Source: Diadophis punctatus similis (taxonomy: Eukaryota; Chordata; Lepidosauria; Squamata; Dipsadidae). Taken from it: a DNA stretch of 64,000 nt. A program made the position numbers and the translations under genes. Under the pieces are notes generated by a model. That model made no database searches, was not told the origin of the DNA, and was given only the letters and a program-made list of their open reading frames with translations. This document shows positions 9,876 through 19,449 of this stretch, piece after piece. Position 1 is the first letter of the stretch. Each line of letters begins with the position of its first letter. The DNA is taken from the NCBI GenBank assembly GCA_023053685.1, contig JALIGW010000010.1:8222596-8286595 (forward strand), written 5' to 3'.

Positions 9876-11890
9876 GAATTATGCATTGATTTTCATGGGA
9901 TCAATGCTGTATGTGTGCAAAACATCTACCCCCTCCCTCTCATGAAAGACTTGCTGAACCACTTGTCAAAAGGCAAGATTCACCAAGCTAGACTTGAGAG
10001 AAGCTTACTACCATATACGAATCACGGAGGGGGATGAATGGAGGACCGCTTTCAACTGTCCACTGGGGAGTTTCCAATTTAGAGTCATGCTCTTTGGACT
10101 GCAAGGAACCCCTGCGGTCTTCATGCAATACATCGAGGTGCTCCACCCCCATTTGTACAAGAGGGTGCTTGTTTATTTGGATGACATTCTCATCTTTAGC
10201 AAGATGCTGGAGGAGCACGTGAAATTAGTGCAAAAAGTCTTGAAAAAACTTCTAGCTGCCAAGCTATACTCTCCAAGTGCGAATTCCACAAAACCTCACC
10301 AGACTACTTAGGGTACCGTATCTCCAAGGAGGGAATAGTGATGGACCCAGGAAAAGTGAAAGCAGTGCTTGATTGGCAGCCCTCACGCACTCGCAAACAA
10401 CTTCAAAGCCTTTTAGGCTTCGCCAATTTCTACCGGCAATTCATCCCATCATTTGCTGAGGTGGCGCTGCCACTGACAGAACTGCTAAAAACTGGACCAT
10501 CACCCACCAAGCCAAAGCCCAATCAGCTGATTGGCTGGACGATGGAATGCCAAAAAGCATTTGAAAGGCTGAAGCGGCTCTTTGCCCAAGAACCAATCTT
10601 ACAGCACCCTGACCCAGAATGACAGTTCATAATCCAGTCAGATGCCAGTGATGTAGCAGTGGCAGCGGTGCTGTTACAGAAAGATGAGAAAGGCCAACTC
10701 CTGCCATGTGCGTACATTTTGAAAAAACTCACAGCAACCAAGAGGAGATGCGCCATCTGGGAAAAAGAAGCCTATGCCGTTCGTTGGGCGCTGCTTACTT
10801 GGAGGCAATTCCTAGAAGGGAGCAAGGTACCATTCGAGGTATGGACAGACCATAAAAACCTTGAGGCCCTGAAAACCCCCAGGAAACTCTCACCCAAACA
10901 AGTACAATGGACGCAGTACTTTAGGCAATTCAAATTCGAACTGAAACACATTCCAATGGGGAAAAACCTACTGGCTGATGCTTTATCCAGGAAGCCACAA
11001 TATGACAGCCAAAGGGAAGAGGAGTTCCACTCGGTTATCCCCTCCTCACCAAAAGAAGCAGCAGGCACTCCTCCTTCAGAGAGGGAACTAGCAGCCCCTG
11101 TCCTCACTAGAGGCCAAACCAGATGGCCGAGCACACGGAGCCAGGAGGAGTGGATGCAAAATTGAAGGCAGCCCTGCCTAGTGACTCCTGGCTAAACGAC
11201 AACAAGGAGATCCTGACCATGAGAGAAGGCGTGGCTTGGAAGGGGTCCAAACTATACGTGCCTGCCAGCCTCAGGTTGGAAGTGCTCCAGCGAAGTCATG
11301 ACTCCAAACTGGGAGGACACTTTGGGTTCCTAATGCGAAGGCAATTTTGGTGGCCAAAGATGAAGACCGAGGTGGAGGACTACGTGAAAAGCTGCGCCAC
11401 CTGCGCCACCAGAAAACATAGGCCAGGGAAACCGCCTGGACTATTGCAGCAAGTGGCCAATCCCAGCAAACCCTGGGAGGAAATAGCCATGGACTTCATA
11501 GTTGAACTCCCAGATAGCAAAGGGAATACCGTGATCTGGACTGTCATCGATTTGTTTTCCAAGCAAGCCCTCTTCGTTGCCTCCTCCGGATTACCGTCAG
11601 CCAGACACCTAGCAAAATTGTTCCTCAAGCACATCTACCGCTTACATGGAGTCCCGAAGAGAGTCATCTCTGATCGAGGTGTACAGTTCACTGCCAAGTT
11701 CTGGAGAGAATTCCTATGCTCAATTGGATCCACACAGGGACTCAGCTCGGCTTTTCATCTGAGTACAAATGGGGCAGCGGAACATACGAACGCAATGGTG
11801 GAATAATACATCCGATGTTATGTAGATTACCAACAAGACAATTGGGCAGAGCTGCTGCCATTTGCAGAAGTAGCATATAACAATGCTGTC
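9876..11890 (+). pseudogene. Gypsy-B pol: RT, RNase H and integrase (sushi-ichi-like)
   Basis: RT resumes with 'LCIDFHGINAVCVQNIYPLP' and keeps its catalytic YLDD at 10174-10185. The frame shifts near 9990 and 10300. 'LQSLLGFANFYRQFIPSFAE' (about 10400-10460) leads, after a stop at about 10620, into RNase H with 'IQSDASDVAVAAVLLQKDE' and 'VWTDHKNLEALKTP'. The integrase (from about 11110) has the HHCC region (…HDSKLGGHFGF…CATCATRK), then catalytic Asp in AMDFIVELP, Asp in ISDRGVQFTAKF and Glu in NGAAEHTN. The frame stops at 11804-11806, and homology ends at about 11890 in 'PFAEVAYNNAV'. The C-terminus, any chromodomain and the 3' LTR are missing. Confidence 0.85.
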
Positions 11891-13043
11891 TACAGCAGCT
11901 TACTCAGTGCCAGTCGTGCAACACTTGCTGCACTCTCTGGGTGAGGGGAAGGTCTTCGCAAAACTGGACCTCGCCCAAGCCTATCAACAACTACCAGTAG
12001 ATAATGCTACAGCGGAAGCACCAACAATCGTAACACACTGGGAAGCCTTTAAATGTCTCCGGCTACAGTTTGGAGTAAGTGTGGCACCAGGACTATTCCA
12101 TAGCCTAATGGAGCGCCTGTTGCAAGGCATTCCAAGTGTCGTGCTGTACTTCGACAATGCATTAGTGTCAGCTACCAACAATACAGAACTCTTTGACCGT
12201 CTGCGGGTGGTTCTCACTCATTTCCAGGAAGTGGGGCTCAAAGTAAAAAGGGAGAAATGCAAGATTGCAGTCCAACAGGTAGAGATCCTCGGCTACCTTA
12301 TTGACGCCTCTGGGTTACATCCTATGAGAGCAAAGGTCCAGGCCATCCAGGAAACTTCCACACCCAAGAAAAAACCAAACTTCAAGCGTTCTTGGAGTTA
12401 TTTAACTTTTACGGTGTTTTCTTACAGCACAAGGCGTCAGTAGCTAAGCCACTTCATCGACTCCTAGACAAGAAGATGGCATGGTCCTGGGGCTGGAAGG
12501 AAGCCACCACATTTGCAGCTGTCAAAAACTTACTATCATGTAACAGCCTTTTGATACAGTACAATGAGAACATTCCTCTAGTCCTCACTTGCAACACTTC
12601 CCCATTTGGCATAGGGGCAGTCCTAAGCCACCAGTTCCCGAATGGCAGAGAAGCCCCAATCACATTCTTTGCACGGACTCTGTCATCGGCTGAATGTAAT
12701 TACAGCCAACTAGACAAGGAAGCTTTGGCTGCAGTAGCAGGAGTCAAATGCTTCCATGAGTATCTATATGGCAGACGCTTTGACCTTGTGACACACCATA
12801 AGCCACTGCTGGGCCTACTTGCCGGGGACCGCCAAATGCCAAACATCTTGTCTCCTCACATGATGTGTTGGACTGTTTTCCTAGCAGTGTACAACTATCA
12901 CCTAATGCATCGACCCGGTAAGACCCTGAGCCACACAGACGCCCTCAGCCAATGCCTGCTCCCAACTACTGTAGAAGACCCGGCACCAGCGGTCTCCATC
13001 CTCAGCATTGAGGACCTGCCATCTGGCCCCATTACAGCGGCAG
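11891..13043 (+). pseudogene. Gypsy-A RT (from finger/palm) and RNase H
   Basis: Starts abruptly inside the RT at 'AYSVPVVQHLLHSLGEGKVF' and continues 'AKLDLAQAYQQLPVDNATAE'. The catalytic YxDD box reads YFDN at 12147-12158, so the second metal-binding Asp is lost. A frameshift near 12390 leads to the connection domain and RNase H (12392-13043), where the usual DASP motif reads NTSP ('LTCNTSPFGIGAVL'), a second catalytic loss. Later motifs 'LDKEALAAVAGVKCFHEYL' and 'THHKPLLGLL' are preserved. The frame is interrupted at 13044 by a solo LTR and resumes at 13740. Confidence 0.85.
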
Positions 13044-13734
13044 TGTTCTGCCCCAGCTAATAACGTAATACAACACCCAGTTTGTATGAACTTATTTAAT
13101 CTAATAACCACTACTAATAAACGTCTTAGCAGTGGATATGCACACACCAATCTTCAAGCAGTCTTTTCATGCAAGCAACCAGCTGCTAATTAATCTTCAT
13201 TAACAGCTGGTATCAGTTCAAAGAGTCTTAAGGCCAAGAAGAGCAATTAGGTCTTCATATCTTACGAAGCTTCAGAGAGTTGGCAAAATGCCCAGAGATA
13301 GTCCAAGCCAAAGCAGAGAAACAAAGCAGAAGTTTTTCAGACATGGAGCACACTATGATCAGACGGATTTCCAAACGTTGTTTCCTGCAGCCTTTCAGCT
13401 GCCTCTGATGTTGTTAAGTAGACTAGGGGAGTCACCAATTAGCCCCAAGTCTTACTCCCAAGGAGACCTCCAGAGTAACCATTCCTGCCTTTTGGCAGTT
13501 CTGCGTGCCCTTGCATTCAGAAGAGGAGAAGCCGCTTCTCCCTCATCACTGCTATGAGGTGCTGGAAGTTCCGAAGGCCCTGGCTGAACCTCTGCCTCTG
13601 GCACCGAGTCCTTGCCAGCCTCTTCACTGTCCGATTCAGGTGCCAGCTGCACAGGCTGCTGGCGCAACACCAAGTTGGTCTCCTCTCGAATGGGATCTGC
13701 TATCAGCTGCATGGGCTGCTGGCAGGCCACAACA
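13044..13734 (-). mobile_element. Solo LTR (family unassigned) inserted in Gypsy-A pol
   Basis: 691 bp with TGTTCTGCC…CCACAACA ends, flanked by perfect 5-bp duplications GGCAG at 13039-13043 and 13735-13739. Removing it restores the Gypsy-A frame (ITAA|EIARHYAKD). In the minus orientation it would read TGTTGTGGCC…GGGGCAGAACA. Orientation is inferred from AATAAA-like and GC distribution and is not certain. An open stretch on the minus strand (13734 down to 13452) encodes an acidic segment ending 'LNARARRTAKRQEWLLWRSP'. I cannot say whether it is a real product. Confidence 0.8.
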
Positions 13735-13739
13735 GGCAG

Positions 13740-15085
13740 AGATTGCCAGACACTACGCCAAAGACCCAACCATCACCCAGGTGCTCAACTGGGCATGGAG
13801 GGGGTTGCCAAAAGGGCCTGTCAGCGCAGAATTCCTGCATTTCCATGCCCGATAACACAACTGTCCGCCCAATGGGGCTGTTTACTTTGGGAGGATAGGG
13901 TCATTGTTCCACAAAAACTGCGGCAATCAGTCCTGGAAGCCTTGCACGAAGGCTACCCCAGCATCGTACGCATGAAGGCGCTCGCCCATAGCTACACCTG
14001 GTGGCCCAACATGGATAAAGCCATTGCCGAATGGGTCGCCTCATGCCAAGCCTGCCAAGAGTCGAGACCAGCACCCCGTCTGCTCCCACATGAAAGTGGG
14101 AAAAACCGAAAAAACCATGGTCAAGAGTCCATATTGACTTTGCGGGGCCCTTCCAGGGACAGACATTCATGGTGGTCGTAGATACATACTCCAAATGGCT
14201 AGAGGTAGTGCTTATGGCATCCACCACCTCCGATGCCATAGTCAAGGCACTCCAAAAACTATTTGCAACCCATGGGCTGCCAGACCTCCTCGTGTCAGAC
14301 AACGGGCCACAGCTCACGTCAACACAATTTGAACTGTTCCTGGCAGGGCATGACATCCGTCACACCCTGGTCGCAACATTCCACCCTGCTAGCAATGGGC
14401 AATGGGCAGGTAGAAAGAATGGTGCGGTCAGCAAAAGAGGCATTGGCATGACTGGCCGACACGAGTAGCAAGGTATCTGCTAGTCCAACATGTTACACCC
14501 AGTGCCACGACCAACCAGAGTCTGGCTGAACTCCTAATGGGTCTCTGTCTAAGGACTGATCTGGACCTGTTCCACCCGAGCTATTCCCCAGAAGCACCCC
14601 TGGACTTGACCAATAAGCTCCGGTAATTTATTAAGGGGGACCTGGTATACGTGCATAACTATGCTGGAGACCCTCTCTGGATTCCTGCCTGAATTATCAA
14701 AATAACCAGACCGCGTTCCTACAGGGTGGAACTGGAGGACGGCAGGGTGTGGTGCCGTCACATTGACCACTTGCTTGGTCATTTGAACACTGCCTCATGT
14801 CACCATCTGGAATGGGCCCATCCAGGGACAACACCGACTACTGACATAATGACTCAGCCACCGATGGACGCCGAACCAAGCAAGATCAATCGCGACGCAA
14901 AAATACCTGTTGAGCCGGTTTTGCTCCCTTCGGGAACGCCTCCGGCCAAGTCTCCAGTGCTGCCTCCAGCAGATCGTGAAGCAACAGCAACCTGTCCGCC
15001 TAGTCCAACCGCCGAGTTGAAACTGCGCAGATTGGGGCGGATGAGGCACCGCCCCGCATATCTACAAGACTATGCATGCTTTGTC
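13740..15085 (+). pseudogene. Gypsy-A integrase and C-terminal tail
   Basis: After the solo LTR the frame resumes with EIARHYAKDPTITQVLNW. The zinc-binding region lies at about 13945-14060 ('LHEGYPSIVRMKALAHSYTW', 'CQACQES'). The core holds 'MVVVDTYSKWLEVV' (14169 on), 'VSDNGPQLTSTQFELF' with a catalytic Asp, and 'ATFHPASNGQ'. A short slippage duplication near 14400 shifts the frame before 'VERMVRSAKEALA', which carries the catalytic Glu. The tail keeps 'DLVYVHNYAGDPLW', 'YRVELEDGRVWCRHIDHLL' and 'HRPAYLQDY' (to 15073), as in K02A2.6-like elements. The first core Asp is behind another frameshift near 14110-14160. Not functional. Confidence 0.85.
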
Positions 15086-15099
15086 TGGGAAGGGAGGGG
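15086..15099 (+). promoter_or_regulatory. Polypurine tract of Gypsy-A
   Basis: GGGAAGGGAGGGG lies immediately upstream of the TGTTAAG start of the right LTR, the position where the plus-strand primer of LTR retrotransposons sits. Confidence 0.7.
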
Positions 15100-15312
15100 T
15101 GTTAAGTATTAACAGGAATAACTGAAGTTTTCCCTCAGGTCTGCTGTTTAAGTGGGAAAGACAATTCGTTCTGATTGGCTACCCATCTGATTGGCTACCC
15201 TATAAAAGGAGCGCTGTCAGATTGAGAGTTGAGTGTCATTGTTAGAACTAATAAACGAGTTTGCTGAAGTTCACTCCAGGTTTGCCTCCATTCATTCACC
15301 CAGTATATAACA
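15100..15312 (+). mobile_element. Gypsy-A 3' LTR
   Basis: 213 bp from TGTTAAGTATT to AGTATATAACA. It repeats the structure of the left LTR (1-499 minus insertion): TATAAAA at 15201-15207, AATAAA near 15250-15255 and the shared 3' end. A short direct repeat of 'ttggctaccc' and a deletion distinguish it from the left copy. The 5' part of the left LTR is outside the window, so the pair's divergence cannot be measured fully. Confidence 0.85.
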
Positions 15313-16466
15313 CAGTCAGCATTTAAGCCACTTACAGAGAACTCATTAGCACAATCACAATTGGGGAAATCATTAGCAGAGGTGATAGTGACCTTCAGTA
15401 GCCTTGGGCAGATGCTTTTACAAATCTCTGAATAAGATTACATTACTGCTGAGTCTCAAAGGTATGACTCATGTATTGTCCATCATTAACATATTGCTAT
15501 TGGTACAACTGAAAACGTTAGCCTTTTGAACTCTGATTTGTAATTAAACATCAGCAAAATTACAAAGTTTACAGCAGTTTAAAACTAAAGAAAACAGAAA
15601 ACAATGAGAGAACCATTATGAAAAAAAGTATAGCAATGACGAAGAACATAAATGCACAGTTAAAATAAACTAAATTGTTGGGGGCCGGAAAAGAAAGAAT
15701 GAACAGTGGGCATCTGATACTAGATGCTAAGCTTTCAATGCTAATTAATTTTAAATCCTATTACACAATACTATATATGGACTGATAGGAACACAGATGT
15801 TTGCATTCTAAACCATTTTTCTAAATCATCTTTAAGTCATTTATAGTTCAGGCTTTAACACAGTTGAAGGAAACCCCAAGTATCCAGTGTGTATATTATT
15901 GTATATATCTGCAATGAGAATGAGAAGCATAGGTAATTTCTGGTTGTTGCTGTTAAAAATTAGATTTATTTCTACTTGACTGGCATTTCTTTAGGAATCA
16001 AGGAAGTGAAATTCATTCTGACGACATACAAAAGAAAGGCACCATGTAATGTTTGTCTGTGAATATTTTCTGATAATCTGTTTTTAAAAACATCCTGTCC
16101 CTTCTCTGTGCATAGTTATAAAAAGAATGTGTGGAAATAATCATTTAAAATATTCTGTTCTGCTCTGGTAATGCATCAGATAATCTTCCTGAAATAACAG
16201 CAAAATATTTCAACAATTTGAGAAATCATTGGTTTTCAAAACTGAATGTATTCTTGTTTAAAGACTTTTATTTAATTGCTTCTTGGAGCATAAAAAGTCA
16301 TATGATGACAAAACATTATCCTTGATTAGATTAACAATGACCAGGCTTCTCCAAAGTGGCCAATATTGACCCTCAAGTTGATAAATGGCTGGGAGCCAAA
16401 AGGTGTCAGTAAATGGCTATGGGTCAATAGGTAGTTGACCCCTAGGCATAAGGGAGGGTCAATTGT
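15313..16466. other. AT-rich DNA, no gene seen
   Basis: I find no long reading frame, terminal repeats or recognisable family here. It is the first flanking sequence outside Gypsy-A. Confidence 0.5.
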
Positions 16467-16690
16467 AGGGGTGGGTTCCAATTTTTTACTACCACTCTGT
16501 GGGCGTGGCTTGTTTTGTGGGCGTGGCTTGACAGTCATGTGACCAGGTGGGAGTGGCTTGACAGTCATGTGACCAGGTGGGCGTGGCTTTGCGGTCATGT
16601 GACTGGGTGGGGGTGGTGGCTTGGTGATCATGTGACTGGGTGGTCATGTGACTGGGTGGGCGTGGCCAACTTGACGTCACTCACATCAAG
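16467..16690 (-). repeat. Snake-type hAT end plus about 30-bp GTGGGCGTGGC/CATGTGAC minisatellite
   Basis: Begins with 'AGGGGTGGGTTCC…TTTACTACCACTCTGTGGGC', the same end seen inverted at 39200-39243. It continues with units of 'gtgggcgtggcttgacagtcatgtgacc'. The block ends 'CCAACTTGACGTCACTCACATCAAGG', matching the reverse of 38930-38955. It is one truncated copy of a dispersed family with 38930-39243. Confidence 0.6.
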
Positions 16691-16710
16691 GGTTAGGGTT
16701 AGGGTTAAGG
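16690..16710 (+). repeat. Short telomere-like (GGGTTA)n
   Basis: Three tandem GGGTTA units. They are too short to be called an interstitial telomere with confidence. Confidence 0.4.
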
Positions 16711-16890
16711 TGCCTGGCCTCTCCTCGCCTCAAAGGCCTCACCGAGATACAATTTCCCTATTTACTACTACTGAACATCCAAAATATACTATTCAATCCT
16801 ATGTATATATGCTATGTGTGTACATACAGTACATATTACACGGTACACAAAAATATACATTATCTACTATGTATACTGTATGTGTATGTA

Positions 16891-16909
16891 CACACACACA
16901 CACACACAC
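16891..16909 (+). repeat. (CA)n microsatellite
   Basis: About nine CA units within a longer alternating ATAC/GTAT purine-pyrimidine stretch (16790-16910). Confidence 0.9.
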
Positions 16910-17094
16910 CCCTCTTCTAAAACTATACACATTCAACCTCACTTACTGCATTTGGAAAAACACACCCAGAGTCCACTTTCTGCCACACATTTAACCATAA
17001 CTTCTGTACATTAGAACATTACACATGCCTTCAGATGTACTTCCCTAGTTTGCACATGACTGTTAGAGCCAGGAGATGTCATGGATTGAGTAAA

Positions 17095-17178
17095 ATGGGG
17101 TGAAACTCACTTAACAACGCTCTTGCTTAGCAACCAAAATTTTGGGCTCAATTGTGGTCATAAGTCAAGGACTATCTC
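17095..17178 (-). repeat. Dispersed repeat shared with 59936-60000
   Basis: This segment (…GGTGAAACTCACTTAACAACGC…AATTGTGGTCATAAGTCAAGGAC) is repeated in inverse orientation at 59936-60000 inside a hAT element. I do not know a family name. Confidence 0.6.
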
Positions 17179-17287
17179 TGCCTTCCTCTGCATGGCAGCC
17201 TTGTCCTAGTAAACTTCTCCTTTCTGGCAATTTTCCTCTCTGTTAGAGGAAATAATCCAGACAATGTAAGGTTTCCTGCTGCAGCAG

Positions 17288-17468
17288 GAGGTTAGACTCT
17301 CTCTCTTCTCTCCCTTCCTTCCTCTTTTTTCTTTTTTCTTTTTTCTTTTTTCTTTTTTCTTCTTTTTTCTTTTTTCTTTCTTCTTTCTTTCTTCTTTCTT
17401 CTTTCTTCTTTCTTCTTTCTTCTTTTTTCTTTTTTCTTTTTTCTTTTTTCTTTTTTCTTTTTTCTTTT

Positions 17469-17540
<72 letters not shown>

Positions 17541-17560
17541 TTCTTTTCTTTTCTTTTCTT

Positions 17561-17605
<45 letters not shown>

Positions 17606-17656
17606 CCTCCCTCCCTCCCTCCCTCCCCCCTCCCTCCCTCTCCCCCCGCACACACA
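17288..17656 (+). repeat. Complex pyrimidine microsatellite (TTTTTTC)n/(TTTC)n/(CT)n/(CCCT)n
   Basis: Almost pure pyrimidine for about 370 bp. Blocks follow in order: TTTTTTC and TTC-TTTC variants, then about 20 TTTC units, TTTTC units, about 20 CT units and C-rich CCCT units. The Lys/Arg/Glu-rich open frames on the minus strand are by-products of the repeat. Confidence 0.95.
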
Positions 17657-17899
17657 CCCGCACAAGTGTGTCATGGAAGTGCTTAAGTGTGGTTGGATCA
17701 TCATCATTTTATCTGTTGGAAAATCATGGCAATTCAATGCTTTCTATTTTGAAATGTTACAGCGTAACTCATGAATGTTCAAAATTTTAATTTTTTTTCC
17801 AAGCAATAATTCAAATGGGCTAGATCTAATGTTGTGTGTATCTTCGATGAGATTTTCTCCTCCTATCCTCTTTCCTACAACCTCCCCCCTATAAGGGCT

Positions 17900-18105
17900 G
17901 ACCTTGTTTAGTGTCTCTGTCATTAAGCAAAGCAGTCACTAAGTGAAACTGTGACTGTTTATGACCTTACTTCGGCTTTCCTTTTGCTTTACAGACCTGT
18001 AAGTGTAAGGATTGGTCATAAAGTTATTTTTTTCACTTCTGTTGTAATTGCAAATGATTGCTAAATGAGACAGTCACTAAATGATGACTACTTGTACTCC
18101 CAAAA
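17900..18105 (+). repeat. Dispersed repeat, snake-type (probable)
   Basis: Contains 'CATTAAGCAAAGCAGTCACTAAGTGAAAC' type phrases and 'GCTAAATGAGACAGTCACTAAATGATGACTA', which resemble the 17095-17178 repeat style. Low-confidence family call. Confidence 0.35.
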
Positions 18106-19084
18106 TCCAGACAAGATTTTAAGGTATTGGGGAAGCCGGGGGAGTGGTGGGGAGTGTGTGAGAATAGTTCCTTCCTGTTTAGATGACAGTAAACACTCCA
18201 TCAATTGACAACTATATGTGAATTTTCATGCATTGTTACAATTATAAGGACTAGTAATACTAATATGGTCATATTAAATATTTAAGATACAGAAAAAAAA
18301 GTTTAGGTTAAATCCAGAGCAAGAAATATATATTTCCCAATGAAAGCAATATGAAAAATGAGCCAAGATGAATTCAAATCCCACTAATTTCCCAAAAAAC
18401 GTAAGAGCAATAAACTTGCTTGGCAATCAACCATTAATCGACAGGCTAGCTAAGATACCACTAAACTTTTTTTCTCACCTGCTATTTTTTTCTCATTTAA
18501 GATTTTTGTTTAATAATTATTATTATATTTTTCACACTTTAGCAAAATACCGTTAACATAAGTTAAAGTTGTATTATTTTGCTTGCCTTTCTTTAAACTT
18601 AAGGTCCTTTTCAAAAATAGTAAAAAAAAAAAAACCACTGTGTCCCATTCCATTAAACTACATAGCCAAAGAAAAGAAATTGAAAACAATCTGCATTTTT
18701 AAAAGTGGCAATGTTCTGATACATTAAAAATTACAGATATTTGCAAAGTATTATAAAAGATGTTCTCTTTTCAGCAACATTTTGCCTTTGAAGAGACATA
18801 ATATGATCAGTCCTACAGGGTGAGAACAACTGAGCTGTTTTGTAGGGGCCTTTATTTTATTACTTCTAATTAAAACACCTTTGTTTATACTCTGAGATAT
18901 CATTACTAGTCAAATCTGATTAGCTATACCACTCCATGACATCAACACAATCATGTTATATTTCCTGATTGGAATGGAATTCCTCTATGAAGGAAGAAAC
19001 AATTACATCAAGGAAGAAGATGAGAATAAAAGGTGAAAACAGTCTGGAAAAACAGTAACCAGTAATGCCTTCCTTCTCTCTCTC
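18106..19084. other. AT-rich DNA, no gene seen
   Basis: No convincing reading frame or repeat structure found. It ends in a CT tract that forms the left flank (CTCTC) of Copia copy 1. Confidence 0.5.
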
Positions 19085-19449
19085 TGTTAGATAAGAATTA
19101 CTCTCATCAGAGGCGAAATAGATCTTTCCCTGGAACTCTGACATTATAAAAAGAAACCGCAGTTTAAAATACTAAAGTAGAAAATATTTATTTCAGTACA
19201 AAAACAATAAATTCTCAATAATCACATCTTGGCTATAAAAAACAGGTCTTGCTCCTTACAGAAGCTGAAGAAGAAGGAAGGATCAAAGAAAGGAATGTAC
19301 ACATGTGTACTAGGAACATATTAATCACGTGCTCAGGAATAAACCATTATATTTGATAGGGATGCATCTCCCCTGCATATACATGTAACAGGCAATATAA
19401 AATCACTGCCTGAAACCCCATCTTTGTCTGTTGGATGGATATGCTTATA

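Noticed and set aside
16690..16710. Interstitial telomere
   Set aside because: Only three GGGTTA units; too short to distinguish from chance in repetitive DNA.
17206..17737. Lys/Arg/Glu-rich open frames of 120-164 codons on the minus strand
   Set aside because: They are translations of a pyrimidine microsatellite in three frames, with no non-repetitive coding content.
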